Shown here piece after piece: positions 47,426 through 60,840 of a stretch of 64,000 nucleotides of DNA; the first letter of the stretch is position 1; every line of letters starts with the position of its first letter. Both the position numbers and the translations under genes were made by a program. This DNA comes from Sapria himalayana (taxonomy: Eukaryota; Streptophyta; Magnoliopsida; Malpighiales; Rafflesiaceae): NCBI GenBank assembly GCA_029783825.1, contig JAREIK010003431.1, positions 1,190,674 through 1,254,673 on the forward strand. Reading direction: 5' to 3'. The notes under the pieces were generated by a model. The model was not told the origin of the DNA. It worked only from the letters and a program-made list of their open reading frames with translations, and made no database searches.

Positions 47426-49486
47426 ACCCATCATACGAGAAATGGAGAAAATTTAGGAATTTTTAAAATCATATTTGAACCAATAAAAGTTTTTCAGAAA
47501 CCATTACCTATCTTAAAAACACATCTAAATATTTTTCCTCACCAAGCTTCTAATGTTACTGAAGGTTTTTGACAAGAAAAAAACTTATGTACATTTTAGA
47601 TCCCAAAATGCATCACCCATTTTAGATAGAATAGACTATGTTTTATTAAAAGGAAAGGGGATGTTTTCCCTTTCATTTTAAGGTTACATGCATGCCCAAA
47701 AAATTAGTTTGTGTGTGAATTTTGTTTTTGAAAACCACACTACCTCCCTAAAATGCACCTTTTAAAATAAATTTTTTTTTTTTCATTTTTTTATTTTGAA
47801 TTTTATTTAAATTTGTTAAACACATTCTCATTTATTGAAAGCACCCGAAACAATTCAATTTAACAAATTAAATAAAAACACAAAAAAAAAACATTTTACC
47901 ATACATAAAATTTAAACCAAACCAAAAAATAAAACACATTATGTAGTCTACCCAAAACCTAGGTAAATCCAACATTTATAGACATCAAAAGATCTTGATG
48001 TAGAGAAGAATACTTTATCATACTAATTGGCTTATTCTACTATAACATAATATCATTTGGATAAAAGACATCAGTGCTATATTAAAACTAAGCCATAAAT
48101 CTTCAAAAAATCAATAATGTTATGTAAATATATAATAAATATATAACTCTAACTTTGGATTATTATATCCTTCATGTTGTGTGTTCCCATCCATAAAACT
48201 TATATAAATATAAAATTATTGTAGTAAACTATAAAAACTCACTCGCGCTAGTGCAAAAAGATCTAGCACACCAAGATTAGAAGAAAGAAAATTGACTTGA
48301 TTCTACTCAAGACTTTCATTAAAATATTTATTATTAATTTAATATAGAAACATAGATTGTAGGAACACTCACATCTTTAATTTTCTCCATGAGGAAGAAG
48401 AAATCCCACCTCTATGTAGTAAAATTGCTGATTAAATACTAGATTAGAGGTCATATCATTTAGAGCTTAACTATCATAATAGAGATTAGTGATAAAAGAA
48501 GATAGGTATTTATTTAGAATTCTACCCACTAACATTTTTGGGTGCTTTGAAGTCTAATTATTGGCATATATACATGTATTTGTACTTGTATCAGAAAGAT
48601 TTCACCAACTTAATGCACTAAGGGGGTTTTAATAAATGTTGTAAAACTATATATATTTTGGTAGAAATTATTAGTCTTAGTAGAGCGAAGGCCTTAGAGG
48701 TGAGAAAGAAGTATTGAAGAGTAATGATAATTTTCATGTCAAGACTTAATTTCACCTTTCACAATCCTATTGCATAGTTATGGTATGATATCATTTTTTT
48801 TACCATGACTTTACAAAACTAGTCTTGATAATTATTATTCACTATGACTTTACAATCATGTTAACATAATCTTTCCACTATACACCATAGTCTTCATGTC
48901 TATGATATTATTATGGAGTCATGAACATACTATCTCTAAAATAATTTAATAGTCATAATATTATTTCTATATTGTGGTAGCCAATCACCCCATTGGTATA
49001 ATTAGTCGTGGCAAATTCTAATATCGCAACTTATTCATTATATAGCTAATATATTAAGTATTTTGAGTTGTGAATTATTTTTCACTATGACATTTCATAG
49101 TAGAAATAATTTACCTTAGTTATGGTTTTTTTAAAGCTATGACCCTGAGCTACAGAGATAATTCACTAAAGTCATGGTCATTCCTAGTACTATGATTTTG
49201 AGTTAATGAGAGTAATTATCTTAGTCATTATCATTTCCAATATTATGATATTTTGTTCCATAAAGAAATTATCTCACTCATGGTCATTCCTAGCACATTG
49301 ATGTTTTGTTTTAGAGTAGATTTACCTAAATCAAGATATTAATTGCCACCATGACTTTTGTACTCTATCGTAAGATCTAAAGAGACATGAAAGTCATGAC
49401 TTCAAGCCAATGCCATGACATCCAAATGAAATCATCACATGAATACCTAACAATATTTAAGTAACACTTAGAGAAAAATGAAAAAG

Positions 49487-49506
49487 GAGAGAGAGAGAGA
49501 GAGAGA
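49487..49506. repeat. (GA)n microsatellite
   Basis: About ten GA units in the purine-rich leader zone of the family A LTR. Confidence 0.95.
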
Positions 49507-49855
49507 AATTAGATTTAAGCCAAAAGCCATAATGAAACCCTAGTTTATACAATTGCAACCCCTACTTAAGAGCAAATTCAAGGTTAACATTATAAGATTC
49601 GATTGAGTTTTAGGTTTTGATACTTAGACTTCTATTTGGGGTTGTAATGTGAACTTTCATTTTGCAAGTGATGTCTCACAACACATTTTGTATGAAATTT
49701 TACCCAATATTAGGCTAAATTGATATCTAGTATTGGGTCATATACTTATGATATGATGATACACTATTATCGAATGATTAATATTTATGTTAATGAATGT
49801 TGTAGATTTGTTGATAAATATGAATGTGTTATAAAACCAAAATTTAGGATTTTTT

Positions 49856-50405
49856 AGATGTGTCAAACGGGCTGAGCATCCTAGGCATGGCCCAATTCAA
49901 TAATGTTTGGTCTGACACTGCATAGTATAGAACCATGCCTCATGCCAGGTCGAGCCACCCCACGACATGGTTCATGTCGTGTTGGGGCGGAATGAGCCAT
50001 GCCTCATGCTGAGCTCTACACAACTCTTGTGCCTAGCATTGTGGCATGGTAAACTGACTAGGGTGACCGCACGATGGGGGTCCTATAAGGCATGATGAGC
50101 ACGGTCTGAATTTCTTTTAATAGTTAGACCTTGACCTCGTGCCTAAGATGGGGTGCGATCGAAAATTAGACTGCCCTATCATGGGGTGGTCTAATTATTT
50201 TAAAAAAATCAACCACAATGCCAATGTGATTTTTTTGCAGCACGTGAAAGAATCCCATTCTCTTTGGTATGGCATGGCTATATAGTAGGGTCGTGCCACT
50301 GTGTCATGCTAGGCTGGTGGACCGAGCCATTGTGTTGTTCCAGGCACGACCATACCTTGAAAAAATGGGTTGTGTCAGCACGACACAACCCTTCTGACAC
50401 ATCTA
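49856..50405. mobile_element. non-autonomous hAT element, ~550 bp
   Basis: The terminal repeats are TAGATGTGTCAAACGGGCTG on the left and the inverse of TAGATGTGTCAGAAGGGTTG on the right. A target duplication candidate is GATTTTTT (49848-49855) and GATTTTTG (50406-50413), 7 of 8. The GC-rich interior is full of GGCATGG, CATGCC and GTCGTG words and has no transposase. Sister LTR copies (18270-18360, 41690-41760) lack the insertion, so an empty-site comparison is available inside the window. The 62-codon ORF at 50264-50452 crosses the right end and is chance. Confidence 0.9.
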
Positions 50406-51529
50406 GATTTTTGCTATATCATAAGTTTATATGTGTTGGTCATGATAGATGAGAAGTATATCATGAGACATACTCATGTATTATAGAAATAAGGTGGTGA
50501 AAATCCTTTTAATCTTAATGTGTGAGAAAAATCTATGTGTGAAAACTTGAGATTGATATAAATTTATTCATTATGAGTATGATACTCACAAAACCAAAAA
50601 TATAAATGGAATTACTAATACATTGTGTATATTATAGAAAAACTTACCTCGAGTAATGAGAGTATTAGGTAGAATGTCTAATCTAGAAGTTTCATCATAT
50701 TGTGTGAATCGTGTATTGGATGTGCATATGATGACATGTAAGTCATAAGGCACATGCAAAAAAAAAGTGAACCAATTGGTGATGAAAGCATGTGAATTAA
50801 ATTCTATTATATGATTTATATGGGTGAGATTCATATGAAGATTATTAATTATATTATTTATATGATACTTATTGAAAATACAAATTATATCTACATTAGA
50901 TGTCGAATAATAGAAATACATATTCGAAATAATCATCAAGGATAGTTGATGATTTTTCCAAAAGGGATAGACATGCAAATGACCCACAAATGAAATGACA
51001 TGTTACATTAGTGGTCAAATATTAAGGGGACTACTATGAAAGATCATCCTTTATAGTAATAGTCTAAGTATGATGACCACCTTATATGCCAAGTGGATTT
51101 TTAAATATTTTTAAACTATTATACACTTATTTCAATAATCAGACACAATATTAATAGAATACAAGAAAAGTCTCATCAAACACAAAGAGGTGAATCAACC
51201 ATAGAGTATAAGTATCTTTTTGAAAATTCAAGTTTGTCGACTCACTTGAATAGTAGTTGATTCATTGCTGATTGCTTGTACTACCAACTCAATCCGTGTA
51301 TATTCTATATCTATACTTTTATATATATTTTATTTGTACAACATATATACTTGTGAAGACTCAACAAGTATTTAGTACCATTGTTAGGAACAAAAAAGCT
51401 TTTGGTACCATTGTCAAGGATCAAACAATACTTGATCTCTTCAAGAAGGTGCTTGATCCAGAATGTTATGCAAGTGATTATCACCATCATCCTAAATTAT
51501 GCCTCTTCACCAAATCTTAAAATAGCTTC

Positions 51530-53400
51530 ATGTCTTTTATTTTTCTAAGAGACATGATTACTTCCAAGAAAAGTATATGGGTGATAGATTCTATATGTAG
51601 TCAACCTCCTCTTTGTTTAAGCTAGTTCATAACTTAAATTTGAATACCTGATTAATTATATGTGCATGTTCTCATTGTAAGAAATACCAAGGCTTAAAGA
51701 TTTTTTCATATACCTTAGCATACAAAGAGTCAAGTTAAGGTAAAATTATCATGATAGAATATATGAAATGACTAAATATATTGACCGCAAAAGCTATTTC
51801 TAGTCTAGTGATAGTTACATAGTTTATATTTTCTATGATTCTCTAATATATAATAGAGTTAACTAAAAAACTCAAATTAGACAAGAAATTAATATTTAGC
51901 TTAACTAGAGTATCTGATGGTGCACAACTCAAAAATTAACTTCTATGAGAATATCAATGATATACCTTCTTTATGGTAATAATAATATCATCAACATATA
52001 CAAAAAGGATGATTAACCTATATTTTGAGCTCCACATGAAAAATAAAGAATAATTTGCAACAAACTTGTGTAACCTAAAAATGTGACTACTTATTTTCTA
52101 TAATCTATAAACTAAATCCAACTATTCTATTCAATATTGGGGTGGTTGTCCCATATACCCATTTGCCTTTATATTACTATGAAGAAATACCTTCTTAATA
52201 TCTAACTTTTTTATCATCTATATGTGAGAAAGTGTTATGATAATGCACACTTAATATCTGAGTGAACCTTTTTATAAAATATCTTACATTAGGATAATTT
52301 ACCTTCTCATCTAGTTTGATCTTTAATATGAACATGTAACTACAACTAATAATAGACTTTTTTGAAGGTCGAGATATTAGTTCTCAAGTCTCATTATATT
52401 GAAGGGTATTTGTCTTATAGAATTACCCAAAGCTATCAAGAATTGGATTATATATTATAAGGGGTTTGGATATATAAATACTATAAATAAAAGTAGTGAA
52501 AAAATTAAAAGAAATGAGAAGGCATGTGTATGCTAATATCTATGAATAAAGTGCTCAATACAACTCATCTATTTCAATCAAATAGTGATATAAAAATTAA
52601 AATTAAAAGAGCTGGCTATAAGATCATCTTAACTTCTCAAGAATTTTGTTTAAACTTTGAATAGGTTATGTATAGTTCCTTCTTCTAATATTAACTCTAA
52701 ATCCTTAGTTTTCAAGTCTATAAGTCTCTAGCTCGTCCTGAGTTGGATTTAAAATAAACTCTTGAATTACCAAATCATATGGACTTTAGAAAGATTTCTT
52801 TTATGGGAAACCTTAGTTTCTCTAAAATCAACCTAATATATGATGACTCCCTACTAGTGTCACCATATTGTGAAGCCAATAAGTTCAAATAAAGTCGATG
52901 TGTAACTCTTTCTCAAAAGTGGAGACTCAAGAAAGATTATAATGGAGTAAAGAAATGTAATAGATCCAAATATGCCTCAAGACCCATACTCTTCATAACC
53001 CATTAAATTGTGAGTCATACTAAAAATATTATATTAGTAGTCACCAATACTTTACTAGTCTTGAATGAGTAATATCTATATCATTTCTAAGCATGGAAAA
53101 AACTAAGAAAGGCACACATTATTGTCCTAAGTGTTCATCTTATCATAATCTAGGAAGAGATCATAAACAAGAAAAGTACTTCTAAACACTCTAAGAGAAA
53201 AGCTAAATAATATTTCTATAGGATGAAATATTGGAAAGGAAATATAATGAGAAAAGATAGAAGAAGACATATAGTTGATAAGGAAGTTTGTAGTAAAACC
53301 TACATCTCTCCAAAAAATCTATAGAACAATCCTATCAAATATGAGTGCCTAAGCCATTCTAATTAAATATACATTATTCCTTTCTATAATTTTATTTTAT
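51530..53400 (-). pseudogene. Ty1/copia element 3 pol relic
   Basis: Right to left on the minus strand. An integrase-to-RT zone is hard to read (52350-53300). Then comes the reverse transcriptase: KIKLDEKVNYP with FIKRFTQILSVHYHNTF (about 52230-52330), KKLDIKKVFLHSNIKANGYM, GQPP (about 52150-52215) and the active-site block ILFVYVDDIIIT (51976-52012, YVDD intact). Next is TITRLEIAFAVNIFSHFIYS (about 51750-51810) and the start of RNase H. It differs from elements 1 and 2. Stops and frameshifts are frequent. LTRs were not identified. Confidence 0.8.
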
Positions 53401-53829
53401 GAGAGAGTGCTAGCATATAAATTATGGTGTATAATCCCATGATTAATGATATAACTATTAAAGTTATTATATGTTTACTCTAATACATCATCATCATTCA
53501 AACTTTTTTATGTTTTTGTTAAAATGATTTTGTATTTTTTTTATGAAAAGTCTAAAAAATAAAGAAAATATAAAACTTATAAAAAAAAATAACCAAATAA
53601 TATACATCCTGATTCTCTTATCTTTTAGCTCCCCAAATGTCTAAGTATTCAGATTGAATGATCCTCACTCACACATGGATGAGGAAAAGATATGATGCCC
53701 TAGTATGTTTTTTTAACTGATATACCTCATACTCTAGTGTAGAGAGATCTCTAATAATAGAATCTAATATTATCAACTTAGTTAGTGATGAGTGACTATG
53801 TATTGACTAAAAAATTATTAAATCAATAA
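53401..53829. other. unassigned stretch
   Basis: AT-rich sequence between the copia 3 relic and a minus-strand family A LTR. It may include LTR sequence of either element. No clear feature. Confidence 0.4.
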
Positions 53830-56345
53830 TATGCAAATATCAAGTTAGATTTTTGTTATAACTTTGTTATGATGCTTAATTTTAGGATTAAGAAATATCA
53901 CATAGGTTCTTTAGGTGAATGTATTTCATACAACTAGACCTATAAGTATATGGGTTATACATGTAGTAAAGTAGACATTCATCCAAATATTGATCCCATG
54001 GTAATTTAATAGGCAATTTAATCAACCAATGATGAGTCAGCTGCAACTCTAGTTGAAAGGATAATACTAAATTTTCAATAGACTCTTTGATTCTAGAAAT
54101 AGTCCATTTTATTATACATGATGATTAGCCTAAATTTTCATGTTATTATTGTGCTTGACTATAGAATGAATATAAGATTATTAAGAAAATATTTTAGTAG
54201 CCTACTAGCTTATAATGTGGTTGTTACCTATTTGGTCATTCCTAGTGATGGTCTCCTTGTAGCTATCTACTTTGTATTTTATCATCAAAATGATAAATTA
54301 TCTTTACTTGATGGTTATTCACAAGTCTATATCTTTTAAAAAACACATCAGCTATCCTTGATGATTGCTTCATATGTGTAATCTTATTTTCCAAACTAAT
54401 GTATCATAAAGATGTGAACTAGTATGATATTAAAAATATTAGTACAATCAACTTTGTAAGTATCATGCTTGCACAATCAACAAATGCTTTTTCTTAAATC
54501 TCATTGACATGAGTCATATGATAGAAAGTAACTCATAAGACTACCACCACCTTATGAGTCACATCCACTTGTGCATGCCTCATGGCTTACAAATCATTAT
54601 TCACCAAGATGATGAGTGACTCCCACAAAATATTTGAAATCCTTAGAATAATATTTTATAAAATATCCACTTTAATTAAAGGTTATTTCATCTAAGATAT
54701 ACACAAATAATTGAATTATAAAAGTATTCAATCTTTTGACTTTGTAAGTGTCATATTTACATGATTAAACTTACCTCAACACCAAAATTTAACATATAGA
54801 TTTGTCTAATGCATAATGAGTAGAAGGACAGTCACTATCATTTTTATATTATGCACGAGTCTACTTCATAGCTTACTTATCACTATCTACCATGACAACA
54901 TACACAAACCTACTAATAGATAAACATTAATTTCAATTCTAAATAAAAATCACATTCATCAATAACCAAACTATAACATAATCTAAATACAATATCAATA
55001 ATTATGCATCTATCATATGAAATAAAATATACAAACATTAGACCTCAATTTATCTTGACATTGGGAACCAATACACATGAGATAATTTAGAATATATCTC
55101 ATGGAATTTCAAGTTCCAAATGATAATCTTTAAAAATATATAGGAATCAAACCTTATATCCACAATTTTTATTCGTGTGCCTAAGATTTTTCCAGATGTG
55201 TTGTTGAAATTAATACCTCTTAGGCTTTATGCTTGTGTCTTGCATTGCCATGTTGCTTTGCTCATGGTTCTTGCCTAGGTTTTGGTGAATTTGTGCTCCC
55301 CAAACCTTAGTTTTTTTCATTATTTTTTCATGCCCAAACTATCTTTTTGTTTTTTACATGTTTTGCACTTGTATACTTGAATAAATGGTTATGATTTTAA
55401 GTGAGAATTCATAGGGCTGGGGAATGGATGTGGCTTTGGCTTATTCTCTTTGTAAGACAAAGTAGCAATGCTGATAATTAGTCATGACTTTGGTCTCTTT
55501 CTTGAATTAGATTACTACATTGCTAGGAATAGCCATAGCTATGCATTTAATCTCTATAACATAAAGTCGTGATTACCAAGAATGGTCATAACTCATACAT
55601 TTCATCTTTATAACATAAAGTCATGATATTGTGAATTGTTATAGCTTGTACATTTCTTAATTGTAATACAAAGTCGTAATGATGTGAATGGTAGAAACTT
55701 TATTAATTTCTCAAGATTAAAAAGTTAAGACACTATAAATAAGTATGGCTCAAGTAAATGCTCTCTGGAATGCTATATGGCCAAAGGTCATGGTACTAAA
55801 GGTTGCCATAGCTTTTAGTGCTAATGGAGTACTGAGTTTTTGTGATATTAAATTAATATCATCGTAATAAAAAATAATATGAGCCAGTATAATTATGACT
55901 AAAAAAGTTGCATAGACAAAAAAATTATTACACAGTGAATTGATTATATCAATGAGGTGTAGAAACATGAAGTAGAAAGATCACCATGACTATTTATGTA
56001 AATCTTTGATCAATAATAGATACCGAAACAACCCAAAAGAAATACTATGGATTTATAAGTTCATGAATATGTAATAAATTCATACCACAAGGAATACTAT
56101 GGATTTACAAGACTTGTTGCTCCCCTCCTACTCAACAAATCCACCAAATCTCACATTTTACACAGAACTAATCAATTTTATTACTATTCATCATAATATG
56201 TTAAAAATAAAATTTCATGAAATAATTCTATTTAAGGCCCTTTTTATTGTAAAAATATCTTGCATAATTACCAAATAATTAGTATTATTCAATATTTAGC
56301 TTACCAAATAATATTCTAGCATATAAGTAAGAACATATAGTCTAT
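53830..56345 (-). mobile_element. family A LTR, most complete minus-strand copy
   Basis: LTR end at left (AACTTTGTTATGATGCTTAA), R/U5-like region to about 55180, leader and TATA-like zone (TATACAAG on the minus strand near 55370), array (55390-55960) and LTR start near 56345. There, on the minus strand, the purine-rich TTTTGGGAGTGAGCTTGAT precedes it like a polypurine tract. Length is about 2.5 kb. Its right neighbour differs from the internal region of the plus-strand copies. The ORFs at 54118-54339 and 55750-55968 are chance. Confidence 0.72.
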
Positions 56346-56349
56346 CAAG

Positions 56350-57600
56350 CTCACTCCCAAAAGTAGTTTTCTTCTAGTCTTCCAATCTAGAAAATACATA
56401 TTAGTAAAAGAAAAATAAAGCTAGAGTTAAGTTACCAATAAAAATATTTCACACAAAGAAGGCCAAGTGGGCAGCCATTTATAAATATAACACATCAAAG
56501 AAATAAAGAATCTAGCTAAATAATAATATTTTTAAATGTTTTCGATAACTTGTCATTTGCTATTATAATATACATTGAATAGGAAACAAACTAGGAAAAA
56601 AATGAATGATTGCATATAAGGTAATTATTATCTATTGCATTGATAACAAAGGAGTCTAAATTATGAAGATGAGTCACAAATTCTACAGTACCTAAAAACT
56701 AAGAAGTATTAGATGCGTCCTTACAAGTGAAAAATTTTGTATATTTTTTTTCTAGCAAGGTTCACCAAAGAAGAACTATAAGAGAACCCCCATGTGACTC
56801 TAATTTTTGGCCTTTCATCCTTAAAAATCTATATTGTTCTTGGCATTTTTTTTAGAAATACCTCATAATAATACTCTCAGGTGTGACCCATCCTTTTGTA
56901 GAGTGTGGACTGAGTTGAGGCTTTCCTACACTACTTTCGCCATGACTAGTAAATGTTGAATGAGGTATCTTTATAATTTGTCTTAGCCTATCCCAAATGT
57001 ATTTAATTGAATAGTATTGTAACTTTGTTCCAATATGAAACTAAGAATCACTCAAGATATAGCTACGGAATGCTAAAAAACTAAATGACAATAAGCACAA
57101 AATTTTAAGCCAAATGTTTCTTCCTATCTCATATCTTAAATGCATCAACATTTTTGGTAAAACTTCCAAAATGTATGTAGGTAGTTGAGTGAAGTGAGCA
57201 AAGTGAGTAATGACATATCAAACTTTTTAAGGTAAATATCCACCTTCATTATATAATCACTTTTCCTTTTCTCAAAGAGGCACCATAGTCTAGCTAGCTG
57301 GACATGTTATTTTGTTTGATGGATATTTGTAGTTGAATTATCGATTGATATATTTTTGAAAATAATGAAATGATGCACTCTCTTAAAATTTGACTCTAAA
57401 TAATAAATATTAATCTCAACATATAAATAAAAAACAATAAATAGTTGAACTTGATGTTTGACAACTACTACTCTAGCATCTTTACCTTTGAAAATCAAAA
57501 TGAAAATGAGAATCATAATTATTTAAATTAATACACACACACACACACAGACGCACACAATTTCCTCTTGAGCATTAAATCTCTTGTATATCAAATAAGA
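56350..57600 (-). mobile_element. internal region of an LTR element, different from the 21.7-24.6-kb type
   Basis: It follows a family A LTR start on the minus strand but is not similar to the plus-strand internal 3' ends. On the minus strand one reading gives CLFEKRKSDYIMKVDIYLKK (about 57220-57290), with RYEIGRNIWLKILCLLSFSF and SESIIMRYF-like pieces further left. The sister copy at 60400-60490 reads ALFEKKRGDYIMKVNDCLKN. The shared L-F-E-K-...-D-Y-I-M-K-V implies an ancestral coding region. I do not recognise the protein. Confidence 0.55.
57533..57558. repeat. (AC)n microsatellite at the duplication junction
   Basis: About nine AC units, then GACGCACAC. In the second duplicate the corresponding place (60748-60762) reads ATATATACATATAC. 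Confidence 0.92.
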
Positions 57601-57605
57601 GATAA

Positions 57606-59525
57606 TATGGTATTAAAAATACTTATACTTTTAGCTTCGTAAGTACCACACTCATAAAATTGATTTACACTTTTTCTCAAATCTCATTAGTAGGAGGCAT
57701 ATGGCATGAAGTAACTCAGGAAAAAAATTAACTCATAGCAACACATTAAAAGTCACATATACTAATGCATGTCTCATGGATTACTTATCATTATCCACAA
57801 TGATTGATTCAAAAATCCCATAATAAATGTTAAAATCTCAGAATAATGTTCTATAAAATTATCATTTCAATTGTGGGCTAGTTCATCAAAGATATACATA
57901 TTAGATTGACTTATAAAAGGATTTGATCTTTTGGCTTCATAAATATCATATTCTCATGATTAAACTTAACTCAATATTAGATTTTAACATATTGGTTTGT
58001 CTTATGCAACATGATAGGAAGTGCTGTCACTTTCTTACTATCCTTATGTATGAGCGTGCTTTATGATTTACCTATCACTATCTACCATGATAACACACAC
58101 AAAGATACTAATAACAAAACCTTAATTTCAATTCTAAATAAACACCACATTCATTAATAACCAAACTATAATACAATCCAAAAATAAAATCCATAATGAT
58201 GCAGCCATCACATAAAATAAAATAAACTAATCATAAATCTTACTTTAGCTTGACATTGAGTAAAAATTCACATGAGATTATTAAAAATATATCTAATGAA
58301 ATTATGGGTTTATAATAACAACCCTTATGAGTATCTAGGAATTATATTCCAAACACATAATTCTTATTCATGCACCTCTGATTTTTCCCTAGGTAGAGTT
58401 GAAATTAATGCTTCCTTGGAATTTATACTTGTGTCTTGCATCAACACATTACTTTTCTCATGCATATCTCCTAGGTTATGATGAATTTGTGCTCCCCAAA
58501 TCCTAGCTTTTTGATTGTTGTCTTGTTCCCTAACACTCCTTTTGTTTTCTCCTTGTTTTGTACTTTTATACTCAAATGCTTGGGCATAATTTTTAAGTGG
58601 AGAGTCATGGTGCTAGGAAATAATTATGGTTTTAGCTTTGCCTCTTTGTAACACAAAGTCATGAAATTGAGAATGAGTTATGACTTTGGTTTTTTTTTTG
58701 ATTTAGATTAACACATTGTTGGGAATAGTCATGACTATGAAATTTGTCTTTTAAAATTGAAGTCATGGCACTAGGAATGACCATAGCTTATACATTTCAT
58801 CTAGGTAATGTGAAGTTGTGGCACTGGGAGTGACTATGGCTTATGCAATTCATCTTTATAACCCAAATTCACAGTACCATGAATGATTGTGGTTGTCAGC
58901 ATTTCTCAAGAGTAAAAAGTTAAGGAACTAAAATTTTTTGTAAGTGCAACCTGAGTAAATACTCTTTGGAACTTTCTATAGTCAAAAGCCATAACATTGG
59001 AGGATGCCATGGCATTTTGCACCAGGGGGTACTTCATTGCTATGATATAAAATTAATATCATAGTTGTATAAAATATTATGAGCTACTATAACTATGACT
59101 CCAAGAAAGTTTCATAACTAAAAAGAATATATTACATAGTGAAATAATTATATCAATGAGGTAATAGAGTTGTAGTATACACAAATTTATATAACTATTT
59201 ATGTAAAGCTTTAGCCAAGAATTAGTGCTAAAACTAATCTATAGCTCAATTGAGGTGTAACAAAGTCATGCTATAAATATGTTATGACTTTACAAGATAT
59301 TTCGCTCTCCTCTTTGTCAACAAAACCACCAATTCTAATATTAACACAAAATTAGTTAATTTCACTACTATTTATCATAATACATTATAAATATTTTCAT
59401 GAAATTATTCAAATAAAAATCATTTTTAATTTAAAAACATCATACATAATCACCAAAATACTTAGCATTATTCAATATTTAGTATACCAAATAATATTCT
59501 ATCATACAAGTAAAAACATATAGTA
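57606..59525 (-). mobile_element. family A LTR, minus orientation, second unit of a tandem duplication
   Basis: Colinear with 54425-56345 but lacking the first ~600 bp of the LTR end. It begins abruptly at GGTATTAAAAATACTTATAC. It includes a minus-strand TATA box (58563-58570), the array (58600-59250) and an LTR start near 59525. Confidence 0.72.
58563..58570 (-). promoter_or_regulatory. TATA-like box of a minus-strand family A LTR
   Basis: TATAAAAG on the minus strand, preceded there by TTTGAG, immediately downstream of the array. Same setting as 25831 and 44872. Confidence 0.55.
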
Positions 59526-59529
59526 TGTC

Positions 59530-60840
59530 TTGTTCAATCCCAGAGAAAGTCTTTCTCCAAATTTTCTGATCTAGCAAACAAATATTAGTAAAGACAAAAA
59601 CAATGTTAGAGTTAAGTTACCATGAAATATAATTCAGACAAAGAAGATTAAGTGTGCAACCATAAATAAATATAGCACATCAAATAAATAAAGAACCAAT
59701 TTAAATATTTTCATAACCAAATTTTTTTGATAATTTATCATTTAATATTATAATATTCAATGAATAAGAAAAATATTAGTAAAAAAACAAAGATCACCTA
59801 TAAGGTAACTATTATATTCATCATTGTTATCAAAAGAGTCTGTAAGATGAATATGAGTTAGAATGTCTATAGTACCTAAAAGCTAAAAAATATCTGATGC
59901 TTCCTTACAAGTGAAGAATTATCTATATTTCTTTCTAGTATGTTTCACCAAGGAAGAACTATATGAGAACACCCAAATGATTCTAGTTGTTGGCCTTTTA
60001 TTCTTAACAATCTATATTGTTCTTAACATCTTCTCTAGAAATAACTCACATCAACACTCTCTCCTATGACCCATTCTCTAATAGACTGTGGACTATGTTG
60101 ATGCTCTTCTAATCTACCTCCTCCATGACTATTAATCCAAATACTACTAGTAAATGTTGAATGAGGTGTCTTTCTAATATGGCTCAACCTATCTCATATA
60201 TGTTGAACTGATCATTATTGAAACTTTGGTTAGGTGGGAATTTCACAATCACTCAAGATATAAATGTGGAATGCTAAAAAATTAAATGATAGTTAGCACA
60301 AAAATATTAAGCCATGGAGTCACTCTATCCATCTCATTCTCTTAGACGCATCAACCTTCATTGGTAAAACCTTCAAAATGTATGTAGCAAGATGAGTGAA
60401 GTGAGCAAAGTGCATAATAACCTATTCTAGATTTTTAAGGCAATCATTCACCTTCATTATATAATCACCTCTCTTTTTTTCAAAGAGGGCACGACACCCT
60501 ATTCTAGCTAGTTGGACATGGGTTATTTTATTTGATGGATATTTGTTATTTTATCACCCGCTAATATATTTTTGAAAATAATGAAATGATGGACTCTTTT
60601 AAAATTGACTCTAAATAATGAATATTAATTCCAATGTGTAAATAAAAAATAATAAATAGGTGATCTTGATGTTTGGCAGCACTCCTCTAGCACCCTTAAT
60701 TTTGAGAATGCAAAAAAAAATGAGAATCATAATTGTCAAAATTAAAAATATATACATATACTATTTCCCTTTGAGTAGTCAATCTCTTGTTTGTCGCTTG
60801 AGAGATAATATTAGTGGTGTGATGGGAAAAATTTCAATCC
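59530..60840 (-). mobile_element. internal region, second unit of the tandem duplication
   Basis: Colinear with 56350-57600 over its whole length (for example GTTAGAGTTAAGTTACCA, GGAAGAACTATA.GAGAACNC, AAAATGTATGTAG, GGACATG near 60515). Divergence is clearly visible but modest. It ends with the microsatellite-equivalent position and CAATCTCTTG near 60780. The 79-codon plus-strand ORF at 60660-60899 is a shadow. Confidence 0.65.

Larger units (their letters stand above)
46561..48540. other. unassigned 2-kb block
   Basis: It differs from family A, copia and hAT sequences. It begins with a perfect 23-bp palindrome (46613-46635) and a comparatively GC-rich part (46680-46760), then long A/T-rich stretches, a CATGAATATT minisatellite (47285-47425) and poly-A/poly-T runs (47760-47900). 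It could be part of a further LTR element. I find no coding pattern. Confidence 0.45.
48560..51480 (+). mobile_element. family A LTR, plus orientation, carrying a hAT insertion
   Basis: It starts in the LTR-start zone (AAAACTATATATATTTTGG, TAGAAATTATTAG), continues with the array (48780-49450), a GA microsatellite leader (49487-49506), the R/U5-like region (49550-49855 and 50406-51400) and an end with the repeated GTACCATTGT words (51380 and 51407). The 133-codon minus-strand ORF 50586-50987 is antisense to R/U5 and interrupted in the sister copies. I see no clear TATA box; the GA tract takes its place. Confidence 0.7.

Noticed and set aside
50586..50987. 133-codon minus-strand ORF, the longest in the window
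   Set aside because: It is antisense to a family A LTR. Sister copies do not preserve the frame, the composition follows the AT-rich DNA, and no domain is visible.
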